From the NCBI GenBank assembly GCA_016874795.1, contig VGTG01000022.1:1-48419 (forward strand): a stretch of DNA of 48,419 nt. Direction: 5' to 3'. The notes beneath the pieces are model-generated. The model searched no databases. It was given only the letters and a program-made list of their open reading frames with translations, and was not told the DNA's origin. The position numbers were made by a program, and so were the translations under genes. Shown one piece after another: positions 40,280-48,249 of the stretch. This DNA is from Deltaproteobacteria bacterium. Lineage in GTDB: Bacteria; Desulfobacterota; Binatia; UBA12015. Numbering within the stretch: the first letter of the stretch is position 1; each line of letters starts with the position of its first letter.

Positions 40280-40490
40280 GGCTTCGTTCGCCTTCCGCCG
40301 GGCGCGCTGCTCTCACGATCCGCTTGCGCGTGCTCGGCGACCTCCCTATACCGGATCGAGCCGGTCTCGAGCAGCATCGAGTCTGTGTCCGAGGGCACAG
40401 TTTGACGCCTTTCCGGCCGTCGAAGCACCCCTCCGAAGGGTTCGCGACGCTCGGTTCGCGACCACCGGTGAGACCGGACGAGGCCTTCCG
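40280..40490. other. Divergent intergenic region between the oxidoreductase operon and the ATP-grasp operon
   Basis: There is no gene. It must carry both promoters. On the forward strand TTTGACGCC (around 40402) resembles a -35 box, but no good -10 is spaced after it. On the reverse strand a TATAGG (near 40345-40350) could be a -10. Because the downstream operon encodes a Crp/Fnr regulator, a site for that protein would be expected here; no clear TGTGA-N6-TCACA or TTGAT-N4-ATCAA palindrome is visible. Confidence 0.4.
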
Positions 40491-41432
40491 ATGACACACG
40501 ATTCCCTCCCGACCGTGCTCCTGCCCGGCGGCGGCGGCGACGCCGCGATCGGCGCGCTCCGCGCGCTCCGCCAGGCCGGGTTCAAGGGGCGCATCGTGTC
40601 GACCGACGCAAACCCGCTATCGACCGGCCTCTACCTCGCCGATAGCCACCACGTGCTGCCGCCGATCAAGGACCCGAGCTTCTTCGACCGGGCGCTCGAG
40701 GTCATCGAGCGGGAGCGGATCGACGTCATCTTCCCGACCTCCGGGTTCGACACGCTGATCTACAGCCAGCGGAAGGCCGAGCTCGAGGCGCGCGGCGTCA
40801 CGGTCGCGATGAGCGACTGGCCGGTCGTCGAGAGCTGCATCGACAAGTGGATGTTCTACCAGCGGACGCACGAGCGCTTCCCGCTGCCGCGCACGACGCT
40901 CGATCCGGAAGCGCGCCACGACTTCCCGTGCTTCGTGAAGCCGGTGCGCGGCAAGGGGGCGCGCGGCATCGCGCTGTGCCGGAACGAAGGCGAGCTCGCG
41001 GCCGAGGTTGCGAAGCGCGACGACCTGATCATCCAGGACTACCTTCCGGGCGAGGAGTACTCGATCGACTGCCTCTCGGATCTCGCGGGAAAGCCGCTCG
41101 CCGCGGTTCCGCGCGAGCGGATCGCCGTCAAGGAGGGAATCTGTGTGAAGGGCCGCGTCGTCCGCGACCCCGAGGTCGAGAAGACGTGCTTCGAGCTCGC
41201 CGCGTTCCTCGGGATCAAGGGCCCGAGCTGCATGCAGATGAAGCGGGACGAGGACGGTCGCATGCGCTTCGTCGAGGTGAATCCGCGCATGGGCGGCGCG
41301 ACGATCTTCGCTTCGCTCGCCGGCGTGAACATCGCGTGGCTGCTCCTCGAGCTCGCCTGCGGACGCGAGGTCGCGATCGAGCCGTTCCGCGAGATCACGG
41401 TGCTCCGCTTCTATGACGAGGTTGTCGTATGA
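40491..41432 (+). CDS. ATP-grasp domain protein, carbamoyl-phosphate-synthase-like
   Basis: This 313-residue protein has a Rossmann-like pre-ATP-grasp start (V-L-L-P-G-G-G-G-D-A-A-I-G-A-L-R-A-L) and an ATP-grasp fold. Visible parts are F-V-K-P-V-R-G-K-G-A-R-G-I near 137-149, I-Q-D-Y-L-P-G-E-E-Y-S-I-D near 175-187, and the metal-binding F-V-E-V-N-P-R-M-G-G-A at about 257-267. Such enzymes join a carboxylate to an amine or thiol through an acyl-phosphate. No obvious substrate can be read from the sequence. Its TGA overlaps the ATG of the PIG-L deacetylase (ATGA), so the two enzymes act together, perhaps in making a small sugar-derived metabolite. Confidence 0.88.
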   Translation: MTHDSLPTVLLPGGGGDAAIGALRALRQAGFKGRIVSTDANPLSTGLYLADSHHVLPPIKDPSFFDRALEVIERERIDVIFPTSGFDTLIYSQRKAELEARGVTVAMSDWPVVESCIDKWMFYQRTHERFPLPRTTLDPEARHDFPCFVKPVRGKGARGIALCRNEGELAAEVAKRDDLIIQDYLPGEEYSIDCLSDLAGKPLAAVPRERIAVKEGICVKGRVVRDPEVEKTCFELAAFLGIKGPSCMQMKRDEDGRMRFVEVNPRMGGATIFASLAGVNIAWLLLELACGREVAIEPFREITVLRFYDEVVV

Positions 41433-42055
41433 AGGTGCTGGTCTTTGGATCCCATCCCGACGACATGGAGATCGGCATGGGCGGCACCATCGCCAAGCAC
41501 GTCGCCGTCGGCGATCACGTGGTGATGGTCGTCGGCACGGTTCCGTCGCAGCCCGAGCGCCGGAAGGCCGAGGCGCGGCGCAGCGCCGAGATCCTCGGCG
41601 GCGAGCTCCGCTTCCTCGAGATCGAGTCCGAGGAGTTCGTGTACGACCGCCGGCTCGTCGGCCAGGTCGACCGCATCCTGAAGGAGCTCGATCCCGACCT
41701 GATCTACACGCACTGGGACCAGGACTCGCACCAGGACCACAACAACCTCTCGCGCGGAGTCATCTCCGCGACGCGGAAGAACCGGTGCTCGCTCCTGATG
41801 TACGAGCAGACGATCCCGGGCGGCATCGTTCCGGGCGGCTTCAAGGCGCAGTCCTTCGTCGACATCTCCGACTTCATCGACCGCAAGATCGAGAGCATCC
41901 GCGCGCACGAGTCGCAGCACGACGTGAACGGAGACCTCTGGCTGCAGGGCGTACGAGGGCGAGCGAGCTATCGCGGCTTCCAGATCAACGTCGCGTACGC
42001 GGAGGCGTTCGAGGTCGTGAAGGAAATCGAGGTCATCTTCCGCCACCGGCGGTAG
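41429..42055 (+). CDS. PIG-L/LmbE-family deacetylase
   Basis: This 208-residue zinc-dependent deacetylase opens V-L-V-F-G-S-H-P-D-D-M-E-I-G, the metal-binding H-P-D-D-x-E signature (His8, Asp11). It later has Y-T-H-W-D-Q-D-S-H-Q-D-H-N-N, the second zinc motif. Members remove acetyl groups from GlcNAc-containing compounds, for example BshB/MshB in low-molecular-weight thiol synthesis, or act on polysaccharide precursors. Start coupling to the ATP-grasp gene is by ATGA. The next gene, a Crp/Fnr regulator, begins 19 nt downstream. Confidence 0.93.
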   Translation: MKVLVFGSHPDDMEIGMGGTIAKHVAVGDHVVMVVGTVPSQPERRKAEARRSAEILGGELRFLEIESEEFVYDRRLVGQVDRILKELDPDLIYTHWDQDSHQDHNNLSRGVISATRKNRCSLLMYEQTIPGGIVPGGFKAQSFVDISDFIDRKIESIRAHESQHDVNGDLWLQGVRGRASYRGFQINVAYAEAFEVVKEIEVIFRHRR

Positions 42056-42074
42056 TGCGACCACGGCGCCGTCC

Positions 42075-42791
42075 ATGCGCGCGACTGCAACCCGTCCTCT
42101 GCGCGAGGAACCGCGCTCCGCTCGCAAGCTCGCCCAGGGATTGCTCCGGCAGGGCTGGCCGGCTCCGTGCGTCGAGCGGTTCCTCGACGAGGCGCGCTCC
42201 GTCCGCTTTGCGCGCGGACGCGTCCTCTATCGAGAGGGAAGCTCCGCGAGCGACCATTTCTGGCTTCTCGACGGCGTCGCGAAGCTTTCCGTGCCGGGCG
42301 CGCTCGGAAAGCGTGTGCTCGTCTCCCTCGCGAAGCCGGGCGCTCTTCTCGGAAGCCATCTCGCCGTCGGCGGACGGAGGCTCGAGGAAGCGTGCGCACT
42401 GACCGAGGTGCACGCGGCGCAGCTCGGTGCGCCGCGCTTCCGCGAGATCACCGCCGATCTTCCCGTCGAGGTCCTGCAGTCGATGACGCGCGGTACGCTC
42501 GATCACTTCTCTCGAACGTTCGCGCGCACGGTGAAGCTCCTGACGCTCGATCTCCGCGGCAAGCTCGCGCTCGGCCTCGCCGACGTCGCCGACGGGTTCG
42601 GGGTGCTCGACGCGGACGGGCGGCTCCTCAAGATCCGTCTGACCCACGAGGAGCTCGCGGATCTCGCCGGCGTGTCGCGCGCCCGCGTCACCAAGACGCT
42701 GCGGGAGTTCGTTCGCGAAGGGCTCGTCGTCCGGCGCGGGCGTGACCTCGTGGTGCGCGCGCGCGAGCTGCGCGAGGTGTACGGCGCATGA
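42075..42791 (+). CDS. Crp/Fnr-family transcriptional regulator
   Basis: This 238-residue protein has a cNMP-binding-type beta-roll (F-A-R-G-R-V-L-Y-R-E-G-S-S-A-S-D-H-F-W-L-L-D-G-V-A at about 45-69). The long dimerisation helix and a C-terminal winged helix follow: T-H-E-E-L-A-D-L-A-G-V-S-R-A-R-V-T-K-T-L at about 190-209 is the recognition unit. The four Cys ligands of an Fnr Fe-S cluster are not present, and the Arg/Ser of a canonical cAMP pocket is not evident. The effector is unknown. Its last codons overlap the start of the caspase-like lipoprotein (ATGA at 42788), so it is made in step with it. Confidence 0.92.
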   Translation: MRATATRPLREEPRSARKLAQGLLRQGWPAPCVERFLDEARSVRFARGRVLYREGSSASDHFWLLDGVAKLSVPGALGKRVLVSLAKPGALLGSHLAVGGRRLEEACALTEVHAAQLGAPRFREITADLPVEVLQSMTRGTLDHFSRTFARTVKLLTLDLRGKLALGLADVADGFGVLDADGRLLKIRLTHEELADLAGVSRARVTKTLREFVREGLVVRRGRDLVVRARELREVYGA

Positions 42792-45175
42792 GCGCCCGCG
42801 GCAGCGGCCTTCGCTTCGTCGCGGTGCTCGCGCTCTTCTTCGGAGCGCTCGCGACGCAGGCCGCGTGCGGCCGCCGTCCGGTTCGGCCGACGGACGAGAG
42901 CTCCAGCGAAAGGGCCAAGCGCGACGCGATCGATCCGGAGCGCGTGCACGCGGTCTTGATCAACGGCGGCGCGAGCCGCGCGATCAACTATCAATCGCAT
43001 CTCATCCACCTCCGCGGCGTGCTCGACGTGCTCGAGGACGCCGGCGTCCCGGAGGACCAGATCGTCGTCTTTTCGAGCGACGGCGAGGACCCCGGCGCGG
43101 ATCTCGCCACGAGCGAGCTCCGTCCCGAGGGTGACGACGGCTGGCTCCTCGACGGGACCTGGCTCGAGCCCGCGATCGGTCGCCCGATCGAGTACCGCAG
43201 CAGCGAGATCGAGGGCTACACGCTCCGGCCGGCGACGAAGGAGGCGATCGCGGCGTGGTTCGCGAAGGACGGACACGCGCTGCAGGACGGCGACGTCCTC
43301 CTCTTCTACGTAACCGACCACGGCATCCCCGGCTCCGAGGCGGAGGGCGCGCGCGGCAACTCGCTCCTGTTGTGGGGGAAGGGCGCCTCTCTCACGGTGG
43401 ACGAGCTGTCCGGCCTGATGAGCGGTCTGCCCGCGGGCGTCCGCACGGTCGCTCTGATGTCGCAGTGTTTTTCCGGCGGCTTCGCGCAGCTCGCGTACGG
43501 CGAGGACGATTCCCTGCCGAGCGGCGCGGTCTGCGGGTATTTCTCGACGACCGACGACCGCGAAGCGTACGGCTGCTATCCGGAGAACCGCGGCGATGCG
43601 AACGTCGGCCACTCGATCGACTTCCTCGCCGGGCTGCGCGAGACCGGCGCGTTTCCCGCGGCGCACGTCCACACGCTCGTCAACGATCACACGCCCGACG
43701 TGCCGCTGCGGACGTCGGACGAGTACGTCCGCGTGCTCCTCGACCAGGCCGCCTTCTCCGAGGGACGGAAGTCCGTCGAGTACGCCGACGCTCTTCTCGA
43801 GGAGGCGTGGAAGGATCCGAGCCGCTACGAGCCCGAGATACGGCTTCTCGACCGCATCGGCGAGACGTTCGGCTTCGCGAGCCCGCGGAGCCTCGCCGAG
43901 GTCGAAGAGCGGCTGGAGCAGCTTCCGCGCGTCGCGGACCCACTCGATACGCACGCGACCGCCTGGCACGACTCGCTCGGCGACCTGTCGCAAGCGAACT
44001 TGAGGCGCTTCCTTGCGGACCATCCCGCGTGGAGCGAGCGCGTCAAGCCAGAAAAGCTGAAGGGCCTCGACGCGCGCGAGGCGCGGAAGCTCGGCTCCGA
44101 GCTCGTCGCGGCGCTCGGACCGCGGACCCACCAGGACGCGGCGACGTACGATCGGCTGAAGACGCTCCGCCAGCGCAGCAAGACCGCGACCGACGTGAAC
44201 TACCGAATGCAGGTGCGCGAGGCGGCGCTTCTCCGCATGCAGACGGTGCTGCTCGACGTCGCCGCGCGGGTTTATCTCGAGAAGCACGCCACACCGGAAG
44301 AGCGACAGGCCCTGGCGGCGCTCGAGCAGTGCGAGGACCTGACGCTTCCCGTGTCCGGAGACGTCGCGCGCCCGGCGATCGAGCGTCCCGCGTTTCCCGC
44401 ATGGTCCGACGATCTCGGGGTCGCGCGCACGGTCCTGCCGGCGTGGATGGGCATCCAGTTCGGTCAGGCGGAAGCCGGCGTGCGGAAGCAGCGCGGCTTC
44501 TCCGAAGGCGCGGTGTCCGTGCGTCAGGTGTACCCGGGCTCGCCGGCGGAAGCCGCGGGGATCGAGCCCGGCGACGTGATCCTGGGGCCCCCCGAGGCGC
44601 ACTTCGCCGAGCCTCGCCAGATCCGCGAATGGACGATGCTCTCTCGCATCGACGAGCCGCGTCCGCTCGAGGTGCTGCACGACCAGAAGGTCGTTCGTCG
44701 GACGCTCGTTCCGAAGGCGCATCCCGGGCAGTTCCCCGAGCTTCCGGCGCCGCCGAAGGCGGGCGACCCGGCGCCGCCGCTTCGTCTCTCCTCCTATCGA
44801 GCGGAGCTGCCGCAGACGCTCGCGGGCGGCGAGCCGCACCTCTTGTTCTTCTGGGCGACGTGGTGCGCGCCGTGCAAGGCCGCGCTTCCGGAGGTGATGG
44901 CGTTCGCGAAGGCGCGCGGCGTGCCGGTCGTCGCGATCTCGGACGAGGACGAGAGCGCGGTCGACGCGTTCTTCGGCAGCTACAAGGCTCCCTTCCCCGA
45001 GACCGTCGCGCTCGATCGCAGCCGCGCGACCTTCCTCGCCTACGGCGTGAGCGGCACGCCGACGTTCGTTCTCGTCGACGGGAAGGGGCGCGTGCAGAGC
45101 ACCGCGACCGGCTACAGCGCCGCGAAGGGTTTGCAGATCGACGGCTGGACCTGGAACGAGCGGCCCACGGGCTAG
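42788..45175 (+). CDS. Lipoprotein joining a caspase/legumain-like protease, a PDZ domain and a TlpA-like thioredoxin domain
   Basis: This 795-residue protein begins with a lipoprotein signal (hydrophobic 9-22, lipobox-like T-Q-A-A-C, Cys27). Residues ~52-330 form a clan CD cysteine-protease-like domain: V-L-I-N-G-G-A-S at 56-63, then His178-Gly in L-F-Y-V-T-D-H-G and Cys227 in M-S-Q-C-F-S-G-G. Residues ~350-520 are an uncharacterised helical linker. A PDZ domain spans ~550-645 (A-G-I-E-P-G-D-V-I at 590-598). The C-terminus (~655-795) is thioredoxin-like, with F-F-W-A-T-W-C-A-P-C-K (Cys693/Cys696) and the cis-Pro loop S-G-T-P-T-F. It should face the periplasm. The protease may be active on a redox- or misfolding-related cue, but that is inference. 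The start overlaps the Crp/Fnr stop. Confidence 0.87.
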   Translation: MSARGSGLRFVAVLALFFGALATQAACGRRPVRPTDESSSERAKRDAIDPERVHAVLINGGASRAINYQSHLIHLRGVLDVLEDAGVPEDQIVVFSSDGEDPGADLATSELRPEGDDGWLLDGTWLEPAIGRPIEYRSSEIEGYTLRPATKEAIAAWFAKDGHALQDGDVLLFYVTDHGIPGSEAEGARGNSLLLWGKGASLTVDELSGLMSGLPAGVRTVALMSQCFSGGFAQLAYGEDDSLPSGAVCGYFSTTDDREAYGCYPENRGDANVGHSIDFLAGLRETGAFPAAHVHTLVNDHTPDVPLRTSDEYVRVLLDQAAFSEGRKSVEYADALLEEAWKDPSRYEPEIRLLDRIGETFGFASPRSLAEVEERLEQLPRVADPLDTHATAWHDSLGDLSQANLRRFLADHPAWSERVKPEKLKGLDAREARKLGSELVAALGPRTHQDAATYDRLKTLRQRSKTATDVNYRMQVREAALLRMQTVLLDVAARVYLEKHATPEERQALAALEQCEDLTLPVSGDVARPAIERPAFPAWSDDLGVARTVLPAWMGIQFGQAEAGVRKQRGFSEGAVSVRQVYPGSPAEAAGIEPGDVILGPPEAHFAEPRQIREWTMLSRIDEPRPLEVLHDQKVVRRTLVPKAHPGQFPELPAPPKAGDPAPPLRLSSYRAELPQTLAGGEPHLLFFWATWCAPCKAALPEVMAFAKARGVPVVAISDEDESAVDAFFGSYKAPFPETVALDRSRATFLAYGVSGTPTFVLVDGKGRVQSTATGYSAAKGLQIDGWTWNERPTG

Positions 45176-45183
45176 CTCTTCAC

Positions 45184-45212
45184 TTTACGGTACTGCCCGC
45201 GTGGGCTAATAC
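45184..45212 (+). promoter_or_regulatory. Candidate promoter of the beta-helix protein gene
   Basis: TTTACG (45184-45189), a 17-bp spacer and TAATAC (45207-45212) resemble a weak sigma-70 promoter. It lies 26 nt upstream of the start codon and just after the stop of the caspase-like gene, so the next gene may be transcribed separately. Confidence 0.4.
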
Positions 45213-45238
45213 CGCGACTTTTGTTCGGAGGGGGAGAC

Positions 45239-46735
45239 ATGCGTCACGCACGGAGCGTATCGTTCGCCATCCTGCTCGGTCTCGCGAGCGCCGGGACGTC
45301 GGCTGCGGCCAGCTTCCAGGTCGACTCGACGGCCGACTCGCCGGCCGTCAAGCCGGGCAGCGGCAAGTGCGAGTCGAAGGCGGGCGGTTGCACGCTCCGC
45401 GCGGCGATCGAGGAGGCGAACGCGACCGAGCTCGCCTCGACGATCCAGATCCCGGCCGGCACGTACAAGCTCGCCGTCCCGGGTGCCGGTCCGAACTTCG
45501 CGCAGTCGGGCATCCTCCTCCTCGACGGCGAGATCACGATCTCCGGCGAGGATTCGCAGAGCACGATCATCGACGGCGCCGGCTTGAACCGCGTGTTCGA
45601 GATCGCGCTGGGCTCGACGATCTCGATCTCCGACGTGACGATCCAGGGCGGCCTCGCGAAGGGCGCGGACGGCGGCGGCATGCTGAATCGAGGCAGCGTC
45701 ACGCTGACGGACGTCCTCTTCAACGAGAACCGCGCGCGCACCGATCCGGGACAGGCGAACGGGCGCGGTGCAGGGCTCTTCAATCAAGGCCAGGCCAAGC
45801 TGCAGAACGTCAGCTTCACGCGGAACAGCGCGGACGGCCGCGGCGGCGGCATCTACAACGGCACCGGCGCGACGGTCGAGATGATGAACGGCCAGCTCTT
45901 CGCGAACGGCTCGAAGACCGACTCGGGCGGCGGCGTCGCGAACGAAGGAACGATGAAGGCCGGGATCGTCCTCTTCCGGAAGAACATGGCGAACGACGGC
46001 GGCGGGATCGACAACATCGAGGGAAAGCTCGACCTCTTCGACGTGTCGATGGTGCAGAACGGCGCCGGTGCGAACGCCGGCGCGATCCGCAACTCCGGCG
46101 ACCTCTCGATCGTCAATACCACGATCGGGATGAACCAGGCCGGCGTGTCCGCGGGCGCGATCGAGAACCGCGCCAAGGGCAAGTTGAAGATGAACAACGT
46201 GACGATCGCCCGCAACGAGGCTGGCTCGGAAGGGAAGGGCGAGGGCGGCGGCATCCTTTCCGGGAAGGACGGCCAGATCACCGTCGCGAACAGCGTGATC
46301 GCGGGGAACGCGGTCCGCACGGTCGCTTCGGATTGCTCGGGCACGCTCCAGTCGCAGGGATACAACCTCCTGCAGAGCGAGGCCGGCTGCACGCTCGCGG
46401 GTGAGAAGTCCGGGAACCTGCTCGGCCAGTCGCCGCAGCTCGGCAAGATCGGCCCGAACGGCGGACCGACGCCGTCCTTCCTGCCGAATCCTTCGAGCCC
46501 GATCATCGACGCCGCGAACCCGGCGAAGCCGACGGGCGCGGACGGAACGTGCGCGGGCGCGGACCAGCGCGGCGTCGCGCGTCCGCAGATGGGAAAGCAG
46601 GGCGCCGAGCCGCGCTGCGACATGGGCTCGATCGAGCGCAAGAAGGACGACCGTACCACGAACGCGAAGCCGTACTTCCCGTCGAAGGGCGAGCCGACGT
46701 CGTCTCGCGCGCAGGCCGATCGCGAGCCGGCGTAG
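45239..46735 (+). CDS. Exported parallel beta-helix protein with choice-of-anchor Q pattern
   Basis: This 498-residue protein has a signal peptide (S-F-A-I-L-L-G-L-A-S-A-G-T-S-A-A-A). The conserved start motif C-T-L-R-A-A-I-E-E-A-N-A follows, then a long run of short turns with recurrent N-x-G/G-G-G and N-N-V/N-T-T elements (about 90-400), typical of a right-handed parallel beta-helix. It ends in the Q-type segment D-Q-R-G-V-A-R-P-Q ... C-D-M-G-S-I-E. These proteins are secreted or surface-anchored, often adhesive. The ATG at 45239 has GGAGGGGGAGA upstream. No catalytic residues are evident. Confidence 0.87.
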   Translation: MRHARSVSFAILLGLASAGTSAAASFQVDSTADSPAVKPGSGKCESKAGGCTLRAAIEEANATELASTIQIPAGTYKLAVPGAGPNFAQSGILLLDGEITISGEDSQSTIIDGAGLNRVFEIALGSTISISDVTIQGGLAKGADGGGMLNRGSVTLTDVLFNENRARTDPGQANGRGAGLFNQGQAKLQNVSFTRNSADGRGGGIYNGTGATVEMMNGQLFANGSKTDSGGGVANEGTMKAGIVLFRKNMANDGGGIDNIEGKLDLFDVSMVQNGAGANAGAIRNSGDLSIVNTTIGMNQAGVSAGAIENRAKGKLKMNNVTIARNEAGSEGKGEGGGILSGKDGQITVANSVIAGNAVRTVASDCSGTLQSQGYNLLQSEAGCTLAGEKSGNLLGQSPQLGKIGPNGGPTPSFLPNPSSPIIDAANPAKPTGADGTCAGADQRGVARPQMGKQGAEPRCDMGSIERKKDDRTTNAKPYFPSKGEPTSSRAQADREPA

Positions 46736-46757
46736 CCCGACTCCTCCGGCAGCCGCG

Positions 46758-48230
46758 ATGGAACGCACGACCGGCAGCGAGGGCCGGGGCCGGACCGTCC
46801 TCGTCCTCACGTACCGTTGGCCGCCGCAGGGTGGCGGGGGAGTGCAGCGCACGCTGAAGCTCGTCAAGTATCTCGCGGGTCTCGGCTGGCGCCCGGTCGT
46901 CCACACCGTGGCGAATCCGTACTCGCGCCTCTGGGACCCGACCCTCGCGAGCGAGATCCCGGAGTCGGCCGTCGTCTACAAGACTCCGACGGTCGAGTAC
47001 GAAAGCCTGCGTCTCGGTGCGGCGAACCTGGCGGGACGGGCCCTACGCGCACTACGCGGCGGCAAGTCCGAGAAGGGTTCGAGCAAGAGTGCGGGCGGTG
47101 GAAGCAAGGCGCCTCCGGCGGCCGCCGCGAGCCTCGACGAGGTCGGAACGCGCGAGAGCCGTCGTCAGGCCGGGCTCGCGGGCCGCGTCGAGGACTGGAT
47201 CTGGTCGCGCCTCCTGATTCCCGATCCGCAGATCGTGTGGTCGGCCGCGGCGTTCGTGCGGAGCCTCGCGATCGCGCAGAAGGAGAACCCCGCGGTCGTC
47301 TACTCGAGCTCGCCGCCGAACTCGCTCAACGTGATGGCGCTGGCGCTCGCGCGGCGCCTCCATCTCCCGTGGATCGCCGACATGCGCGATCCCTGGACGG
47401 ACGGTCTCCGCCGGCGGCAATGGTACCCGGACCATCCGGGCCGGCAGCGTCGCGAGGAGCGCTGGGAGCGGCAGATCTTCGAGAACGCGACCAACGTCCT
47501 CGTCACGACCGATCCGGCGCGGCAGACGTTCCTCGACAAGTACCCGTGGTGTCCGCCCGAGCGTGTCCGCGTCCTCACGAACGCATTCGATCCGGCCGAC
47601 TTCGCGCAGGTCTCGAGCGAGCGACGACTGCTCGAGCCCGGCCATCTGCATCTGAGCCTCTCCGGAAACGTCGAGACGATGTTCGACCTCGGACCGTTCC
47701 TCGTCGCGGTGCGGGGGCTGATCGACGCGGATCCGGCCGCGCGGGAGTTTCTGCGGGTCAACTTCCTCGGCACGAAGCGGCAGCTGCGGTACGACGAGGC
47801 GATCGAGAAGCTCGGCATCGGGGACGTCGTCCGCTTCCACGCCTACATGCCGCACGAACGGGTCGTGCAGCTCGTGTCGGAGAGCGACGCGTTGATGCTC
47901 TGCCAGATCCCCGCGCAGGAGTCGGGCGGCGTCAAGCTGCCGGGCAAGATGTTCGAGTACCTGTTCACGCGGAAGCCGATCCTCGCGCTGACGATTCCCG
48001 GCGCGACGCAGGAGATCCTCGACCGCGCCGGCGTCGGCCGCGTCGTCGATCCGAACGACGTCGCCGGGATCCGCGCGGAGCTCTCACGCTTCGTCGACGA
48101 GTACCGCCACGGCGGGATCCGTGCCGTCGCGAACGAAGCCGTGATCGAGAGCTTCGATCGGAGCGCTCAGGCGCGCGTCGTCTCGGACCTCCTCAGCGAA
48201 GCGATCGCCGAAGGCCCCCGCCGCGGCTGA
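46758..48230 (+). CDS. GT4-type glycosyltransferase
   Basis: This 490-residue GT-B protein has an N-terminal Rossmann half beginning V-L-V-L-T-Y-R-W-P-P-Q-G-G-G-G-V-Q-R-T with the sugar-acceptor glycine loop. An unusual Lys/Ser/Ala-rich insert is at about 97-125. The C-terminal donor-binding half contains V-K-L-P-G-K-M-F-E-Y-L-F-T-R-K-P-I-L-A-L at about 392-411. This corresponds to the usual E-x7-E-type donor region with nucleotide-sugar specificity unknown. D-M-R-D-P-W-T near 206-212 is typical of exopolysaccharide transferases. The ATG at 46758 is 22 nt after the beta-helix gene, so the two may be co-transcribed. Acceptor and donor are not predictable. Confidence 0.9.
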   Translation: MERTTGSEGRGRTVLVLTYRWPPQGGGGVQRTLKLVKYLAGLGWRPVVHTVANPYSRLWDPTLASEIPESAVVYKTPTVEYESLRLGAANLAGRALRALRGGKSEKGSSKSAGGGSKAPPAAAASLDEVGTRESRRQAGLAGRVEDWIWSRLLIPDPQIVWSAAAFVRSLAIAQKENPAVVYSSSPPNSLNVMALALARRLHLPWIADMRDPWTDGLRRRQWYPDHPGRQRREERWERQIFENATNVLVTTDPARQTFLDKYPWCPPERVRVLTNAFDPADFAQVSSERRLLEPGHLHLSLSGNVETMFDLGPFLVAVRGLIDADPAAREFLRVNFLGTKRQLRYDEAIEKLGIGDVVRFHAYMPHERVVQLVSESDALMLCQIPAQESGGVKLPGKMFEYLFTRKPILALTIPGATQEILDRAGVGRVVDPNDVAGIRAELSRFVDEYRHGGIRAVANEAVIESFDRSAQARVVSDLLSEAIAEGPRRG

Positions 48231-48249
48231 TGGCCGCGGATTCTCGAAC

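Noticed and set aside
40402-40440. TTTGACGCC as a promoter for the ATP-grasp operon
   Set aside because: No acceptable -10 sequence follows at 16-18 bp.
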